Positions 30,597-39,162 are shown, numbered from the stretch's first letter. The stretch is DNA of 52,917 nucleotides from Patescibacteria group bacterium (GCA_018817315.1 JAHITV010000006.1:1-52917), one strand, 5' to 3'. The notes: a model not told the origin generated them from the letters alone. Numbers and translations: made by a program.

Positions 30597-30899
30597 TTAT
30601 TTTACAACTTTTCGTTTAGAAGTTTTTTTCTCTTCCTGTTTTTCTTTAACTATATTAAAGATTTTTTTGCCTAATTCTAAAAGCACACTAACAGAAGAAG
30701 CGGTTTTATCCATTTTTTCCTTGGCTTTTTTAAAAAAATCTGTAACAGCATCTAAAGTTAAGGTAACTTTTTCCATAACTTCATTTATCTTCCTTAGGAT
30801 CATGGCAAAATAGTAAATAACCCAGCATAAAAAAACAGTAAACCAGAGAATGCAAAAAGCAATAACTAAATTTAAAAGATCTTTTGATGTCTCTAACAT
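30597..30899 (-). CDS. Small membrane-anchored coiled-coil protein, 100 aa
   Basis: One N-terminal membrane helix (about residues 10-34, LVIAFCILWFTVFLCWVIYYF) is followed by a heptad-rich helix (about 35-85) and a lysine-rich tail (KEKQEEKKTSKRKVVK). The layout recalls DUF948/YtxG-like small proteins and similar Patescibacterial hypotheticals, but the exact family is uncertain. The anchored helix would reach into the cytoplasm and could oligomerise. It stands alone on the minus strand between a GC-rich repeat and a composite repeat. No function can be assigned. Confidence 0.6.
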   Translation of the reverse strand: MLETSKDLLNLVIAFCILWFTVFLCWVIYYFAMILRKINEVMEKVTLTLDAVTDFFKKAKEKMDKTASSVSVLLELGKKIFNIVKEKQEEKKTSKRKVVK

Positions 30900-31030
30900 A
30901 ATATTTTATAATTATAATAATTAGTAATTACTTTATATTATATCAACCGATTCTGCAGAATTCGCCAAAGCCTTAACTTGATTATAACAGGATTTATAAA
31001 AAATAGTAAGTATGGTAAAATAAATATATA

Positions 31031-31172
31031 ATCAATCATCAAATTCCAAAATCCAAACAAATCCCAAATACTAATGTTTAAAACTAAAAGGTTTGGAATT
31101 TGGTTATTGGCTTTCGGCCGTGAGCTCGTCTCCATGTCGATTCGGTGTCGAGACAGGCCGAACGGAATTTGT
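31031..31172. repeat. Composite dispersed repeat: family B around family C, second copy
   Basis: Family B sequence (CAAATTCCAAAATCCAAAC and its mirror) leads into the 61-bp family C core at 31110-31170, bounded by TTCGGCC and GGCCGAA. It differs from the copy at 4998-5058 at about eight positions. Confidence 0.65.
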
Positions 31173-31185
31173 AATTTAAATAGTT

Positions 31186-32040
31186 ATGACTTATCAAATA
31201 CATGATGTTTCTGAAAAAAAGATAAAGCTTGGTTATTGGCTGATTGTTAACAAGAAAAAGTTTAAAGCCGCCTTGATTATCCTGCTTTTATTATGGAGTG
31301 TTTTGACCGTTGGTTATGGTATTTACGGATTTATTGCTCATTTTGTGGAGTTACCCAAGATATCCCAAGATATTGCCAGTATGCAGTCTGGTACCGTAGA
31401 TTTTGAAACTTTTCAGCAAAAACACGCGCCTGAATCGTTAAAAATTTCAGAGCCAACAGTAATTTATACCGGCAATAATCGTTATGATGTTTTTGCTCAA
31501 ATTGAAAATCCCAACGACGATTATGCAGTTAACAAAATAATTTACCAATTTGAAAGCGGAGAATTTACCACCCCAACTTCTACTATTTTTTTATTTCCCC
31601 GGCAGAAAACATTTTTAATGAGCTTGGCTAATTTTAGTAACAGACGTCTTTCACAGATGAATTTAAAAATCCACACTTTAAAATGGCAAAAAATAAAATT
31701 AGCGGCTAATTTTCCCAAGTTAAATTTTGAAGTGTCTAAAGTAGATTTTCATCAAGGTGATTCCCGAAGTTGGGCCACTTTTTCAGCCACCAATGAGACT
31801 ATTTATAATTTTAGAGAAGTGCAGTGGCAAGCTATCCTTTACAGCGGGCAGGGGATTATAGGGGTAAATCAAATAAGGTTAGATGATTTTGTGGGCGGTC
31901 AGACCAGAGAAATAACTATTAGTTGGTTTGAACGTTTGCCACGTATCAGTAAGGTGGAAGTTTTACCAGTAGTTAATTTAGGTGATCCAGGAATTATTTA
32001 CGATATTCCAGGACAGGCAAATCCTTTGATTGATTTTTAG
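31186..32040 (+). CDS. Single-span membrane protein with an extracytoplasmic beta-sandwich-like region
   Basis: This 284-aa protein has a cytoplasmic N-terminus (about 30 aa), one helix (LIILLLLWSVLTVGYGIYGFI, about 30-50), then about 230 extracytoplasmic residues rich in beta strands. Two similar segments (about 90-150 and 185-250) have the look of FxLYD/CARDB-type folds; SWATFSATNETIYNFREVQW is typical. Proteins of this layout are frequent in Patescibacteria and lack known function. It is probably co-directional with rodA, which follows after a structured leader, so an envelope role is plausible but inferred. Confidence 0.65.
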   Translation: MTYQIHDVSEKKIKLGYWLIVNKKKFKAALIILLLLWSVLTVGYGIYGFIAHFVELPKISQDIASMQSGTVDFETFQQKHAPESLKISEPTVIYTGNNRYDVFAQIENPNDDYAVNKIIYQFESGEFTTPTSTIFLFPRQKTFLMSLANFSNRRLSQMNLKIHTLKWQKIKLAANFPKLNFEVSKVDFHQGDSRSWATFSATNETIYNFREVQWQAILYSGQGIIGVNQIRLDDFVGGQTREITISWFERLPRISKVEVLPVVNLGDPGIIYDIPGQANPLIDF

Positions 32041-32064
32041 TACTCTGGGATTCAGTTTTATCCA

Positions 32065-32172
32065 GCACCTTCCAGAATACCCCTTAGCTTGACCAGCTTA
32101 GCTGGTCTTGTTGCGAGGATGAATAGTATTAAGGTTTACTTCCTGTGGAGTAAATACTCCATAGGAAGGTGC
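32065..32172 (+). promoter_or_regulatory. Structured leader of rodA that can mask its ribosome-binding site
   Basis: Outer stem GCACCTTCC (32065-32073) with GGAAGGTGC (32164-32172) is a perfect 9 bp. Inside are GACCAGC-TTA-GCTGGTC (about 32091-32107) and GGAGT-aaat-ACTCC (about 32147-32160). The right arm contains the only SD-like sequence (GGAAGG) before rodA. A 13-codon frame starts at ATG 32173 directly after it. Confidence 0.55.
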
Positions 32173-32186
32173 ATGGATTTATTTTT

Positions 32187-33296
32187 ATGTTTAGAAAAAT
32201 ATTCAATCATCTAAAACTGTTGGACTGGTATGTGGCAATTAACATTTTTTTATTAATACTTTTTGGTCTGGTTGCCTTATATAGTTTGCAGATAAACATA
32301 GAGAATCCTGATTTTACTTTATTAAAAAGGCAAGTAATTTTTTTGATAGTAGGATTAGTCTTTTATTTGTTCTTTAGCTATATTAATTATCATGTTTGGG
32401 GGGATTATTATAAAGTTATTTTACTAGTAACCTTTTTTTTACTGGGTTTAGTTCTGGTTTTAGGCATAACAATCGGCGGTACTAAGGGATGGTTGGGATT
32501 TTTAGGCCAGACTTTTCAGCCGGTGGAACTGGCAAAATTATCTTTGGTGATTTTTTTGAGCAGATATTTTAGTCAGCATGCCAAAGATGTTTATTTAATG
32601 AGATATGTAATAATTTCCGGCTTAATTACAGCCCCTCTTATTTTTCTAGTTATTCTTCAACCGGATTTAGGTTCAGCCGTTATTTTAATGATTACTTGGT
32701 TGGTAATGGTTATATTTTTACCATTAAGAAAAAAATATTATTTAGGAATGATTATGATGATAATTGTTCTGCTGGCAGCCAGCTGGCTTTTTGTGTTTAA
32801 AGATTATCAACGCGAAAGAATTTTAACTTTTATTCAACCCCAACGTGATCCTTTGGGCGCTGGTTATAATGTTAAGCAGTCCATAGTAGCGGTAGGTTCC
32901 GGAAGTTTAATTGGCAGGGGACTTTCTTTGGGTTCGCAAAGCCAGTTGAATTTTTTACCAGCCCAAGAAACTGATTTTATTTTTGCGGTTATTGCCGAAG
33001 AAATGGGTTTTGTCGGTGCAGGATTTTTATTATTTTTATTTTTTAGTTTATTTTATCGTTTGACTAAAAACGTTAAGCAGACACAAGAGGGCTTTGGTAC
33101 TTTTTTAATTGTGGGTATTATGACTTTTATGGTAGCACAATTATTTATTAATATTGGCATGAACATGGGAGTTTCTCCTGTTACAGGGTTACCCCTGCCT
33201 TTGGTTAGTTATGGCGGAAGTGCTCTTATTAGCAGTTTAATAGCTTTGGGCATTATCCAAAATATTTATATTAAAAATAAAGAAAAGAATTTTTAA
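32187..33296 (+). CDS. rodA: Rod shape-determining glycosyltransferase RodA (SEDS family)
   Basis: This 369-aa SEDS protein has ten predicted membrane helices. Family motifs seen: LLDWYVAINIFLLILFGLVAL near the start, GGTKGWLGFLGQTFQPVELAKLSLVIFLSRY (in outline, about 93-123), LQPDLGSAVILMITW, the large loop with YQRERILTFIQPQRDPLGAGYN, QETDFIFAVIAEEMG and the C-terminal GLPLPLVSYGGSALIS. It polymerises lipid II glycan for side-wall synthesis with a class B PBP (none in this window). I prefer ATG 32187; a GTG at 32169 lies inside the leader stem. Confidence 0.94.
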   Translation: MFRKIFNHLKLLDWYVAINIFLLILFGLVALYSLQINIENPDFTLLKRQVIFLIVGLVFYLFFSYINYHVWGDYYKVILLVTFFLLGLVLVLGITIGGTKGWLGFLGQTFQPVELAKLSLVIFLSRYFSQHAKDVYLMRYVIISGLITAPLIFLVILQPDLGSAVILMITWLVMVIFLPLRKKYYLGMIMMIIVLLAASWLFVFKDYQRERILTFIQPQRDPLGAGYNVKQSIVAVGSGSLIGRGLSLGSQSQLNFLPAQETDFIFAVIAEEMGFVGAGFLLFLFFSLFYRLTKNVKQTQEGFGTFLIVGIMTFMVAQLFINIGMNMGVSPVTGLPLPLVSYGGSALISSLIALGIIQNIYIKNKEKNF

Positions 33297-33379
33297 CCAT
33301 GAGTTTATCGAAGGGCGGAGTTGACTAAAAATTGTTTTTGTTTTAAGATAAGCCAATAAATTTAATATCGTAGTAAATT

Positions 33380-34081
33380 ATGACATTAGAATTAAAAGCT
33401 AAAACGCGTCAGGTTCCTACTCCTGCCCTAAATCAGACAAGGGAAGCTAATCAAATTCCAGCAGAACTTTATGGTCATGGTCAAACTAATCAACATTTAT
33501 TTGTTGATGCTAAGAGTTTGCATAATGTTTATCAACAGGCCGGTGAAAGTAGTTTGGTGGATTTAATAATTGACGGGCAAAAACCTTTTAAAATTATTAT
33601 TCGTGAAGTGCAAAACGACCCGGTGAGTGGAAAAATTATCCATGTTGATTTTCAGCAGGTTAAAATGGATGAAGCAATTGAAGCAAAAATCACTCTTAAT
33701 TTTACCGGAGAATCAAAAGCTGTTAAAGAAATAGGTGGCACTTTAATTAAATCTTTGGAAGAGTTGGAGGTTTCTTGTTTGCCTGCTGATTTAATCCATG
33801 ATCTAGAGGTTAATATTGATTCATTAAATACTTTTGATGATGTAATTCGCGTTAAGGATTTGGCTATACCAGAAAAAATTAAAGTGTTAATTGATCCAGA
33901 ACAGGTAATAGCTTCTGTGGCGCCAGTGCATAAGGAAGAAGAACCAAAACCAGAAGAAGTACCGGCAGAAGAAGGAGCGGAAGTAGGGGAAGAAACAGAG
34001 GCAAAAGCAGAAGAACCAAAACCAGAAGAAAGCAAAGAACAACCAGTTAAATCAGATAAAAAAGAAAAGGCAGGTAAATAA
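33380..34081 (+). CDS. rplY: 50S ribosomal protein L25 (CTC form)
   Basis: This 233-aa L25 of the long Ctc type has an N-terminal 5S-rRNA-binding domain (ELKAKTRQVPTPALNQTR... to about residue 90, with HVDFQQVKMDEAI) and the beta-barrel TL5 domain (about 95-185). A glutamate/lysine/proline-rich low-complexity tail follows (about 190-233; EEPKPEEVPAEEG...). The tail length is typical of CTC proteins. It has its own terminator. It lies downstream of rodA, separated by 83 bp that hold part of a TTTATCGAAGGGCGG repeat. Confidence 0.94.
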   Translation: MTLELKAKTRQVPTPALNQTREANQIPAELYGHGQTNQHLFVDAKSLHNVYQQAGESSLVDLIIDGQKPFKIIIREVQNDPVSGKIIHVDFQQVKMDEAIEAKITLNFTGESKAVKEIGGTLIKSLEELEVSCLPADLIHDLEVNIDSLNTFDDVIRVKDLAIPEKIKVLIDPEQVIASVAPVHKEEEPKPEEVPAEEGAEVGEETEAKAEEPKPEESKEQPVKSDKKEKAGK

Positions 34082-34090
34082 TTGAATATA

Positions 34091-34128
34091 AAAAACTGTC
34101 TAGGCAATAAGTTTTGGACAGTTTTTTT
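34091..34128 (+). terminator. Terminator of rplY
   Basis: AAAACTGTC (about 34092-34100) pairs with GGACAGTTTT (34116-34125), continuing into an eight-T run. Confidence 0.8.
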
Positions 34129-34213
34129 TGTTGAGGATTTATTTAAGAAGATGTGAAAATATTATTTTTTGGCTAATTTAAGCATAAAAATGAGTATTTA
34201 TAGGTTAAAATAC

Positions 34214-34242
34214 TTGACAGAATATTCATTATGTGTTATTAT
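34214..34242 (+). promoter_or_regulatory. Promoter of genes 34317 and 35084
   Basis: TTGACA (34214-34219), 17-bp spacer, TATTAT (34237-34242). The leader is about 70 nt and ends in GAAGGAG before ATG 34317. Confidence 0.65.
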
Positions 34243-34316
34243 TTTACCTTAAGAACATTGATTTTTTGTTTATACATTTCACAAATCCGTTAACGAAACG
34301 AGAAGGAGTTTTCAAG

Positions 34317-35021
34317 ATGTTGAAAAGAACTTTATTTGCCTGTATTTTGGCGGTGATTATTTCATCTGCCATACTCATTGGTCTGTTACTGGTCGATGAG
34401 TCGCATACGATGGTTGACAGCTGGTGGTTTGTAATGAGCTATTTACCGCTCATTACGCTTTTCTGGGGAATTACATCTGTTCTATGGAGTGTCATCAGTC
34501 AGAAAAGCTCGCCTTTCGTGTTGGCTTTTTGGGGAACAGGCGCCGCCTTTTTTGCAATGAGTATTCAACTTATTGCATGGGGTCACCGCACGGAGCATTT
34601 CTATTATTATTCGGAAGCTTTTTATTCTGTGCTGCCCTCCTTGAACCTGACTATCGGCAATCTGCTGGTCATGGGCGCAATTACTTTGTTAGTCGGTTTG
34701 ATCCTCATATTGAGGACCAACAATCGGAAGCAGTTTCCTGATTGGAAAAGTTGGTTGTCTTCGTGCCTGTTGGTTGCGGCAAGTTCCGTCATGATCTGTA
34801 TGGCTGGTTGGCAATATATCGGTTTTTACAGTTTCATGAATATGCCGATTATGCTCTTCCTCGCGGCTTTGGCAAGTATCCTTTTGGGGATTGGTTGGCT
34901 GAGAACTAATATTTCTAATTGGATGACAGATGCGTCCCTGATCGGCCGAATGATGCCAACCTTTATCAGGGAACGATTAAAAGGGTGGGGACAAACAATG
35001 AAAACTTCCATGGCCACTTAG
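34317..35021 (+). CDS. Polytopic membrane protein of unknown function, 234 aa
   Basis: Six to seven membrane helices are visible, beginning MLKRTLFACILAVIISSAILIGLLL. Short polar loops separate them, with histidine-containing segments (VDESHTMVDSWW, GHRTEHFYYYSEAF), and the C-terminus is cytoplasmic and basic (FIRERLKGWGQTMK). No family was recognised. It has a good SD (AGAAGGAG) 7 nt before ATG 34317; the longer frame from 34233 reads through the promoter and is not used. A secreted-protein gene follows 62 bp later with its own SD. The two probably form one unit, with sequence less AT-biased than the ribosomal genes around it. Confidence 0.65.
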   Translation: MLKRTLFACILAVIISSAILIGLLLVDESHTMVDSWWFVMSYLPLITLFWGITSVLWSVISQKSSPFVLAFWGTGAAFFAMSIQLIAWGHRTEHFYYYSEAFYSVLPSLNLTIGNLLVMGAITLLVGLILILRTNNRKQFPDWKSWLSSCLLVAASSVMICMAGWQYIGFYSFMNMPIMLFLAALASILLGIGWLRTNISNWMTDASLIGRMMPTFIRERLKGWGQTMKTSMAT

Positions 35022-35083
35022 CGCTGCAGACAACGACAAGGTTATCAAAACAGGTTTTGTTTCACGATTTCGGAGGATTACTC

Positions 35084-35539
35084 ATGTTTCGTTTTATTAT
35101 GTCTGCTATTCTGGCTTGCCTAATGATGGTGAGTATAGCCATGGCCGATTGCATCATGACCTACATGAAATACAATGCTGACGGCCATCAGGCTTATGAA
35201 AAGCCGAAATACTGTTATCCGTACAACGAACCAGTCGAGTTGAAGGAGGGTTTCCAACTGGAAATTTCCAGCGGAGATTATTACGGATATGATTCGTCTT
35301 CGACAAGAACAGCAGTTTGCTTCATTACTGTCGATAACAAGGCGGACACAGCCAAAATCCAGCTTACGGTTGATGGTAGAGAAATGTCTATTACTTCCAA
35401 CAAGCGGGTTTTTGAAAACGGTATGTTCGGGTACGAATACCGGATCGGCGGTTTACCACCTAATGGCTTGGTTTTCTTACGATTCAAGGCACTAAAGCCG
35501 GTGACGTTCAGGATTTATAGAATTGAACTGCCTGAATAA
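35084..35539 (+). CDS. Secreted protein, 151 aa, unknown function
   Basis: A signal peptide (MFRFIMSAILACLMMVSIAMA, cleavage after AMA near residue 21) is followed by about 130 residues rich in aromatic and beta-prone sequence (YYGYDSSSTRTAVCFITVDN, MFGYEYRIGGLPP). Three cysteines lie in the mature N-terminal half (ADC, KYCYPY, AVCFIT), allowing a disulfide. It starts at ATG 35084, with CGGAGG at good spacing; upstream in-frame codons overlap the preceding gene and are not used. It ends at a terminator. It is probably a small beta-sandwich exported with the help of, or alongside, the membrane protein upstream. No family was recognised. Confidence 0.65.
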   Translation: MFRFIMSAILACLMMVSIAMADCIMTYMKYNADGHQAYEKPKYCYPYNEPVELKEGFQLEISSGDYYGYDSSSTRTAVCFITVDNKADTAKIQLTVDGREMSITSNKRVFENGMFGYEYRIGGLPPNGLVFLRFKALKPVTFRIYRIELPE

Positions 35540-35568
35540 TCGGTACTGCCTGTCAACACTACAAGATC

Positions 35569-35605
35569 AAGGCTTTCGCAAACATTGCGGAGGCCTTTTC
35601 TTTTT
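35569..35605 (+). terminator. Terminator of gene 35084
   Basis: AAGGC-TTTCGC (35569-35579) pairs with GCGGA-GGCCTT (35587-35597), followed by TTCTTTTT. Confidence 0.7.
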
Positions 35606-35663
35606 GGATTATACGGATGAGACACGGATTTTACACCGATGACCCACTGATAAACCCTGATTA

Positions 35664-36452
35664 CTAATAATTTATTCGTACATGGATACCTTGTTTATTT
35701 TCGTAGATAATAATAGAGTTGGAATAAGATTTTTCTGCTTGATGGAAAAGTTTTTGATAAATAAGATGTCCATTGTCTTTACTGTAAAGCGCTTTTTTTG
35801 GTTCAAACTGAATTGATTTTTCTTTTTGGATATCTTTTAAATTAAGATAAGGTAGATTAGCAATAATTAAATCAATTTTTTTGCTTTTCAAAGGTTTTAG
35901 TAAATCGCCTTGAAAAAATTTTATTGATTTATCAACTTGATGAAAACGAGCGTTTTTTTTGGCAACTTTCAAAGCTTTGGCTGAAATGTCAGTAGCGTAA
36001 AATTTAAAATTTTTCAGCGAACCGTATTTTTTCTTAAGTTCGTTGGCAAGGGAGATAATAATGCAACCAGAACCGGTGCCGATATCAGCAATAGTTATTT
36101 GTTTATTCGGATGTTTGATTAGTCGATTAATAGTTTGTAGGGCTTTTTCAACCAACTCTTCGGTCAAAGGTCTGGGAATTAAAACATTTTTATTGACGAA
36201 AAATTTATAGCCGTAAAATTCTTTTTCACCTGTTAGATAAGCGACTGGATAATTTTCACTTCTTTGATTGATTAGCTTGCGGTAGATAGCTAATGGCTTA
36301 TGGCTAATGGTTTGTTCGGGATGAGAATATAAGAAAGTTTTGTCTTTTTTTAAAACAAAGGATAATAAAATTTCGGCATCTAATTTAGCCGAATTAATAT
36401 TTTTTGCCTGCAGTTTGTAAGTAGCCCAACTTAAAGCTTGTTTAAGATTCAT
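35664..36452 (-). CDS. prmC: Release factor glutamine methyltransferase
   Basis: This 262-aa PrmC methylates the GGQ glutamine of release factors. The N-terminal helical domain (residues 1-85) contains [18 protein letters not shown] and [12 protein letters not shown]. The Rossmann methyltransferase part has [16 protein letters not shown] (about 121-136). The catalytic tetrapeptide, usually NPPY, here reads NLPY (IIANLPYL, about 199-202), a tolerated-looking change at the second position. It overlaps prfA by 11 bp, matching the conserved prfA-prmC pairing. The C-terminus is slightly short and diverges after YENKQG. Confidence 0.9.
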   Translation of the reverse strand: MNLKQALSWATYKLQAKNINSAKLDAEILLSFVLKKDKTFLYSHPEQTISHKPLAIYRKLINQRSENYPVAYLTGEKEFYGYKFFVNKNVLIPRPLTEELVEKALQTINRLIKHPNKQITIADIGTGSGCIIISLANELKKKYGSLKNFKFYATDISAKALKVAKKNARFHQVDKSIKFFQGDLLKPLKSKKIDLIIANLPYLNLKDIQKEKSIQFEPKKALYSKDNGHLIYQKLFHQAEKSYSNSIIIYENKQGIHVRINY

Positions 36453-37500
36453 CAGTTTCTTTTAATTTTTCAATTAAGGGGTTTAAATTACCGTCCATAA
36501 GGTCATTAATATTATGCACAGTTAATTTTATGCGATGGTCAGTTACTCGGTCTTGGGGGAAATTATAAGTTCTGATTTTTTCACTGCGATCGCCTGAACC
36601 AATCTGACTTTTTCTGTCACTGGCTCTTTCTTTAAGCTGTTTTTGCTGTTCCTGGTCTAATAAGCGGGAACGTAAGACTTGCAAGGCACGTTCCTTGTTT
36701 TGTAATTGACTCCGTTCATCCTGGCACTGCACCATTAAACCAGAAGGCAGGTGGGTGATTCTCACGGCGGAATAAGTGGTATTAACGCTTTGTCCGCCAT
36801 GTCCGGAAGAAGTGGTGGTTTCAATTTTTAAATCACTGGGATTTATTCTTATATCAATTTCTGCTGCTTCAGGTAGAATGGCAACAGTAGCCGCAGAAGT
36901 GTGAACGCGTCCGGATTTTTCGGTTTCGGGAACGCGCTGGACGCGATGGACTCCGCTTTCGTATTTTAAATTGCTGTAAACATTTTTTCCGGAAATTTCA
37001 AAAATAATTTCTCTAAAGCCGCCAATGCCGGTGCGGTTTGCTGAAATCAATTTTGTTTGCCAGTCCAGTCGTTCAGCAAAACGGGAATACATCCGAAAAA
37101 GATCAGCGGCAAACAAAGCTGATTCTTCGCCGCCAGTGCCTGCTCTAATTTCTATGATAATATCTTTTTTATCCAAAGGGTCTTGGGGATAAATCAATTC
37201 ATTAAGCAGTTTTTCCAGCTCTGTTTTTTGACGGGCAAGTTTGGTTATTTCTTCTGCTGTTAACTGGATTATTTCTTTGTCTGATTCTTCAGCCAGAGAG
37301 TTTTTTAATTCCAAAGTCTCCTGCTCAATCTTTTCTAATTTTTCATAGTTACCCATAATTTCTTTTAACTCTTCATATCTTTGGGAAAGAATTTTTAATT
37401 TTTGGACATCATTAACTATAGCGGGCGATTGTAAATCCCTTTCCAGTTGGTCAAAACTGCTTTTAAATTCCTTGATTTTAGCTGTATATTTACTCATCAA
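36442..37500 (-). CDS. prfA: Peptide chain release factor 1
   Basis: This 352-aa RF1 reads UAA/UAG. Seen: [25 protein letters not shown] (in outline, about residues 114-138), the codon-recognition tripeptide in [20 protein letters not shown] (P-E-T, at the PxT position that marks RF1), and the peptidyl-hydrolysis GGQ in [18 protein letters not shown] (about 227-244). Length is normal. It starts ATG-ATG; either could be used. It follows rpmE and overlaps prmC, a common bacterial arrangement. No RF2 gene is in the window, although TGA stops are used. Confidence 0.96.
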   Translation of the reverse strand: MMSKYTAKIKEFKSSFDQLERDLQSPAIVNDVQKLKILSQRYEELKEIMGNYEKLEKIEQETLELKNSLAEESDKEIIQLTAEEITKLARQKTELEKLLNELIYPQDPLDKKDIIIEIRAGTGGEESALFAADLFRMYSRFAERLDWQTKLISANRTGIGGFREIIFEISGKNVYSNLKYESGVHRVQRVPETEKSGRVHTSAATVAILPEAAEIDIRINPSDLKIETTTSSGHGGQSVNTTYSAVRITHLPSGLMVQCQDERSQLQNKERALQVLRSRLLDQEQQKQLKERASDRKSQIGSGDRSEKIRTYNFPQDRVTDHRIKLTVHNINDLMDGNLNPLIEKLKETDES

Positions 37501-37569
37501 ATTTTACTTTTTAAACAAAAAACTTCTCTACCAGGTAATTATAACAGAAAACAGAGAAGTTTAGAGTAG

Positions 37570-37869
37570 TTATTTTTTATCCTTATTTTTACTTGTTTTT
37601 GTCTCTTTTCTGGATTTAGCTTTGATCTTTTTGGCTTTTTTACCTTTGCGCGTGGCAGAAACTTCTGCTTTTTTAGCTACTTTGGCTTTAAATCTGTCAA
37701 CCCGGCCGGCAGTATCAACCAGTTTTTGTTTGCCAGTATAAAAAGGATGGCAGTTGGCACAGATTTCTACATGAATCTCTTTAACGGTTGAGCCAATTTT
37801 AAAAGTATTACCGCAAGCACATTTTACTGTGGCATCTGGATAATAAGTTGGATGGATACCTTTTTTCAT
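37570..37869 (-). CDS. rpmE: 50S ribosomal protein L31
   Basis: This 99-aa L31 of the zinc-binding type begins [23 protein letters not shown], with cysteine pairs CAC (16-18) and CANC (about 36-39). The usual core ends near residue 70 ([20 protein letters not shown]), and a lysine-rich tail of about 30 residues extends it. The start is ATG 37869; the longer frame from 37905 would need transcription from beyond the promoter and adds unrelated residues. The -10 box ends 7 nt before this ATG, so the mRNA is predicted to be leaderless. prfA follows after 69 bp. Confidence 0.93.
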   Translation of the reverse strand: MKKGIHPTYYPDATVKCACGNTFKIGSTVKEIHVEICANCHPFYTGKQKLVDTAGRVDRFKAKVAKKAEVSATRKGKKAKKIKAKSRKETKTSKNKDKK

Positions 37870-37876
37870 ATGGAGT

Positions 37877-37905
37877 AGTGTAGGACACATTGCATCTCTT
37901 GTCAA
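37877..37905 (-). promoter_or_regulatory. Promoter giving a leaderless rpmE mRNA
   Basis: On the minus strand TTGACA (37900-37905), 17-bp spacer, TACACT (37877-37882). Seven nucleotides later comes the rpmE ATG, so the predicted start site is at or next to the initiation codon. Confidence 0.65.
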
Positions 37906-37922
37906 GGATAAAAATCATATTA

Positions 37923-37951
37923 TTGACAACATTAAAAATATCTGATAACTT
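37923..37951 (+). promoter_or_regulatory. Promoter of the EamA-type gene
   Basis: TTGACA (37923-37928), 17-bp spacer, TAACTT (37946-37951). It is back to back with the rpmE promoter; the two -35 boxes are 17 bp apart. Confidence 0.5.
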
Positions 37952-37995
37952 CAGGGATTATTTGCTCAAAAACAATTCAGTAGAAAGGAAATATC

Positions 37996-38940
37996 ATGTT
38001 TGAGTTCCTCGGCTGGTTACTGCCGCCTGTAGCTGGTGTAGCAGATGGCCTTACCCGAGGGATCATCAAGCTCACCAAAGTTCATAAGTTCATTTTGATT
38101 GGTTTTGGCTTTCTGTTTGCCTTACCATATTACCTTGGCTGGTTGATGATTGAAGGAATACCAGTGGTTCAACCTCTGTTTTGGAAAACTGTTGCTTTTC
38201 ATGTACCGCTGATGATTTTAGCCCTTATACTACAGGTTGAAGCACATCGTTGTTCACCTTTGATCTTGACTGCGCCATATCTGTCATTAACGCCGGCTTT
38301 CCTGTTAATTATTTCACCAATTTTAGGTGGCGGCAGGATGACAGTTTGGGGAGTGATTGGTGTATTGATAATCACTGTTGGTTTATACCTGCTAAACACC
38401 AAAACAGAAACCGACAGTCAAAATGTAAGTCTTTTAGCGCCGTTAAGGCAACTGAAAAAGGAAAAAGGTTCAAGATATATGTTATGGGTATCTTTTCTTT
38501 TTGCAGTTACTAGTAACCTGGATTATTTAGCTTTTAAAAATTCTAGTTTGCCATTTTATCTGGCGATTGACCATGGCTTGATCGGAATTATCTGCGTTAT
38601 ATTAGCGTTGATTTACAGGACTTCTGGTCGTATCAAACCAAAAGAGATTACGCCTAAAGGTTCATGGCGGATTTTGATGCTTATGGGTGTGGCACTGGCC
38701 TGTTCAACTATTCCTTTTTTACTGGCACTTATCTGGAATCCAGTCGTGCCTTATGCAATTTCTGGTAAGCGAATTGGCATGATTTTGACCACAGTCGGGA
38801 TCGGTTTGGTTATTTCGGTAATAAAACGTTTCCGCGGTCGTCACAGCGAAGAACATGCCCAATTAAAATGCCGTATTCCCGGCATATTGCTGATGATTAT
38901 CGGCATGGTAATTATCATCTATTGGGGGAAAATTCAATGA
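37996..38940 (+). CDS. EamA/DMT-type membrane transporter-like protein
   Basis: This is a 314-aa protein with about ten membrane helices in two halves. The second half begins after a charged loop (LKKEKGSRY, about residue 157), consistent with the duplicated five-helix EamA architecture. GVIGVLIITVGLYLLN at the end of half one is typical of drug/metabolite transporter helices. GKRIGMILTTVGIGLVI in half two resembles the corresponding repeat. The substrate is unknown. It has AAAGGAAA before the ATG, its own promoter and a perfect 9-bp terminator, so it is a self-contained unit between rpmE and rpsB. Confidence 0.7.
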   Translation: MFEFLGWLLPPVAGVADGLTRGIIKLTKVHKFILIGFGFLFALPYYLGWLMIEGIPVVQPLFWKTVAFHVPLMILALILQVEAHRCSPLILTAPYLSLTPAFLLIISPILGGGRMTVWGVIGVLIITVGLYLLNTKTETDSQNVSLLAPLRQLKKEKGSRYMLWVSFLFAVTSNLDYLAFKNSSLPFYLAIDHGLIGIICVILALIYRTSGRIKPKEITPKGSWRILMLMGVALACSTIPFLLALIWNPVVPYAISGKRIGMILTTVGIGLVISVIKRFRGRHSEEHAQLKCRIPGILLMIIGMVIIIYWGKIQ

Positions 38941-38953
38941 TTTTTTTCAATTT

Positions 38954-38984
38954 ACTCTCCTTATCATCAAGGAGAGTTTTTTTA
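38954..38984 (+). terminator. Terminator of the EamA-type gene
   Basis: ACTCTCCTT (38954-38962), six-nt loop, AAGGAGAGT (38969-38977), then a seven-T run. The stem is a perfect 9 bp. Confidence 0.85.
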
Positions 38985-38992
38985 TCTAACCC

Positions 38993-39021
38993 TTGTCAAA
39001 ATTTAATATATATGTTAGATT
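38993..39021 (+). promoter_or_regulatory. Promoter of the rpsB operon
   Basis: TTGTCA (38993-38998), 17-bp spacer, TTAGAT (39016-39021), with a TG at 39013-39014 making an extended -10. The leader is about 135 nt. Confidence 0.55.
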
Positions 39022-39076
39022 ACTTTTACTATAATTTAATATTTATTAATCATTAAATCACACACATTCCTATAAA

Positions 39077-39145
39077 TTCTCCTTGCCTCATTTAATAAGG
39101 GGTGAGAAGGGATGGTGGTCGGTCATGAATTATTTGGTTCATGAC
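39077..39145 (+). promoter_or_regulatory. Structured leader of rpsB
   Basis: Hairpin one: TTCTC...CCTC (39077-39089) with GGGG...GAGAA (39099-39108). Hairpin two: GTCATGAA (39122-39129) with TTCATGAC (39138-39145), perfect 8 bp, 17 nt before the ATG. S2 represses its own operon through a leader in several bacteria; this is a candidate equivalent. Confidence 0.5.
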
Positions 39146-39162
39146 AGAAAAGGAGAAAAAAT

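Noticed and set aside
32065-32172. tRNA or known riboswitch before rodA
   Set aside because: The 9-bp closing stem suggested a tRNA-like fold, but there is no T-loop or anticodon arm, and no TPP, SAM, FMN, cobalamin or cyclic-dinucleotide core motif was recognised.
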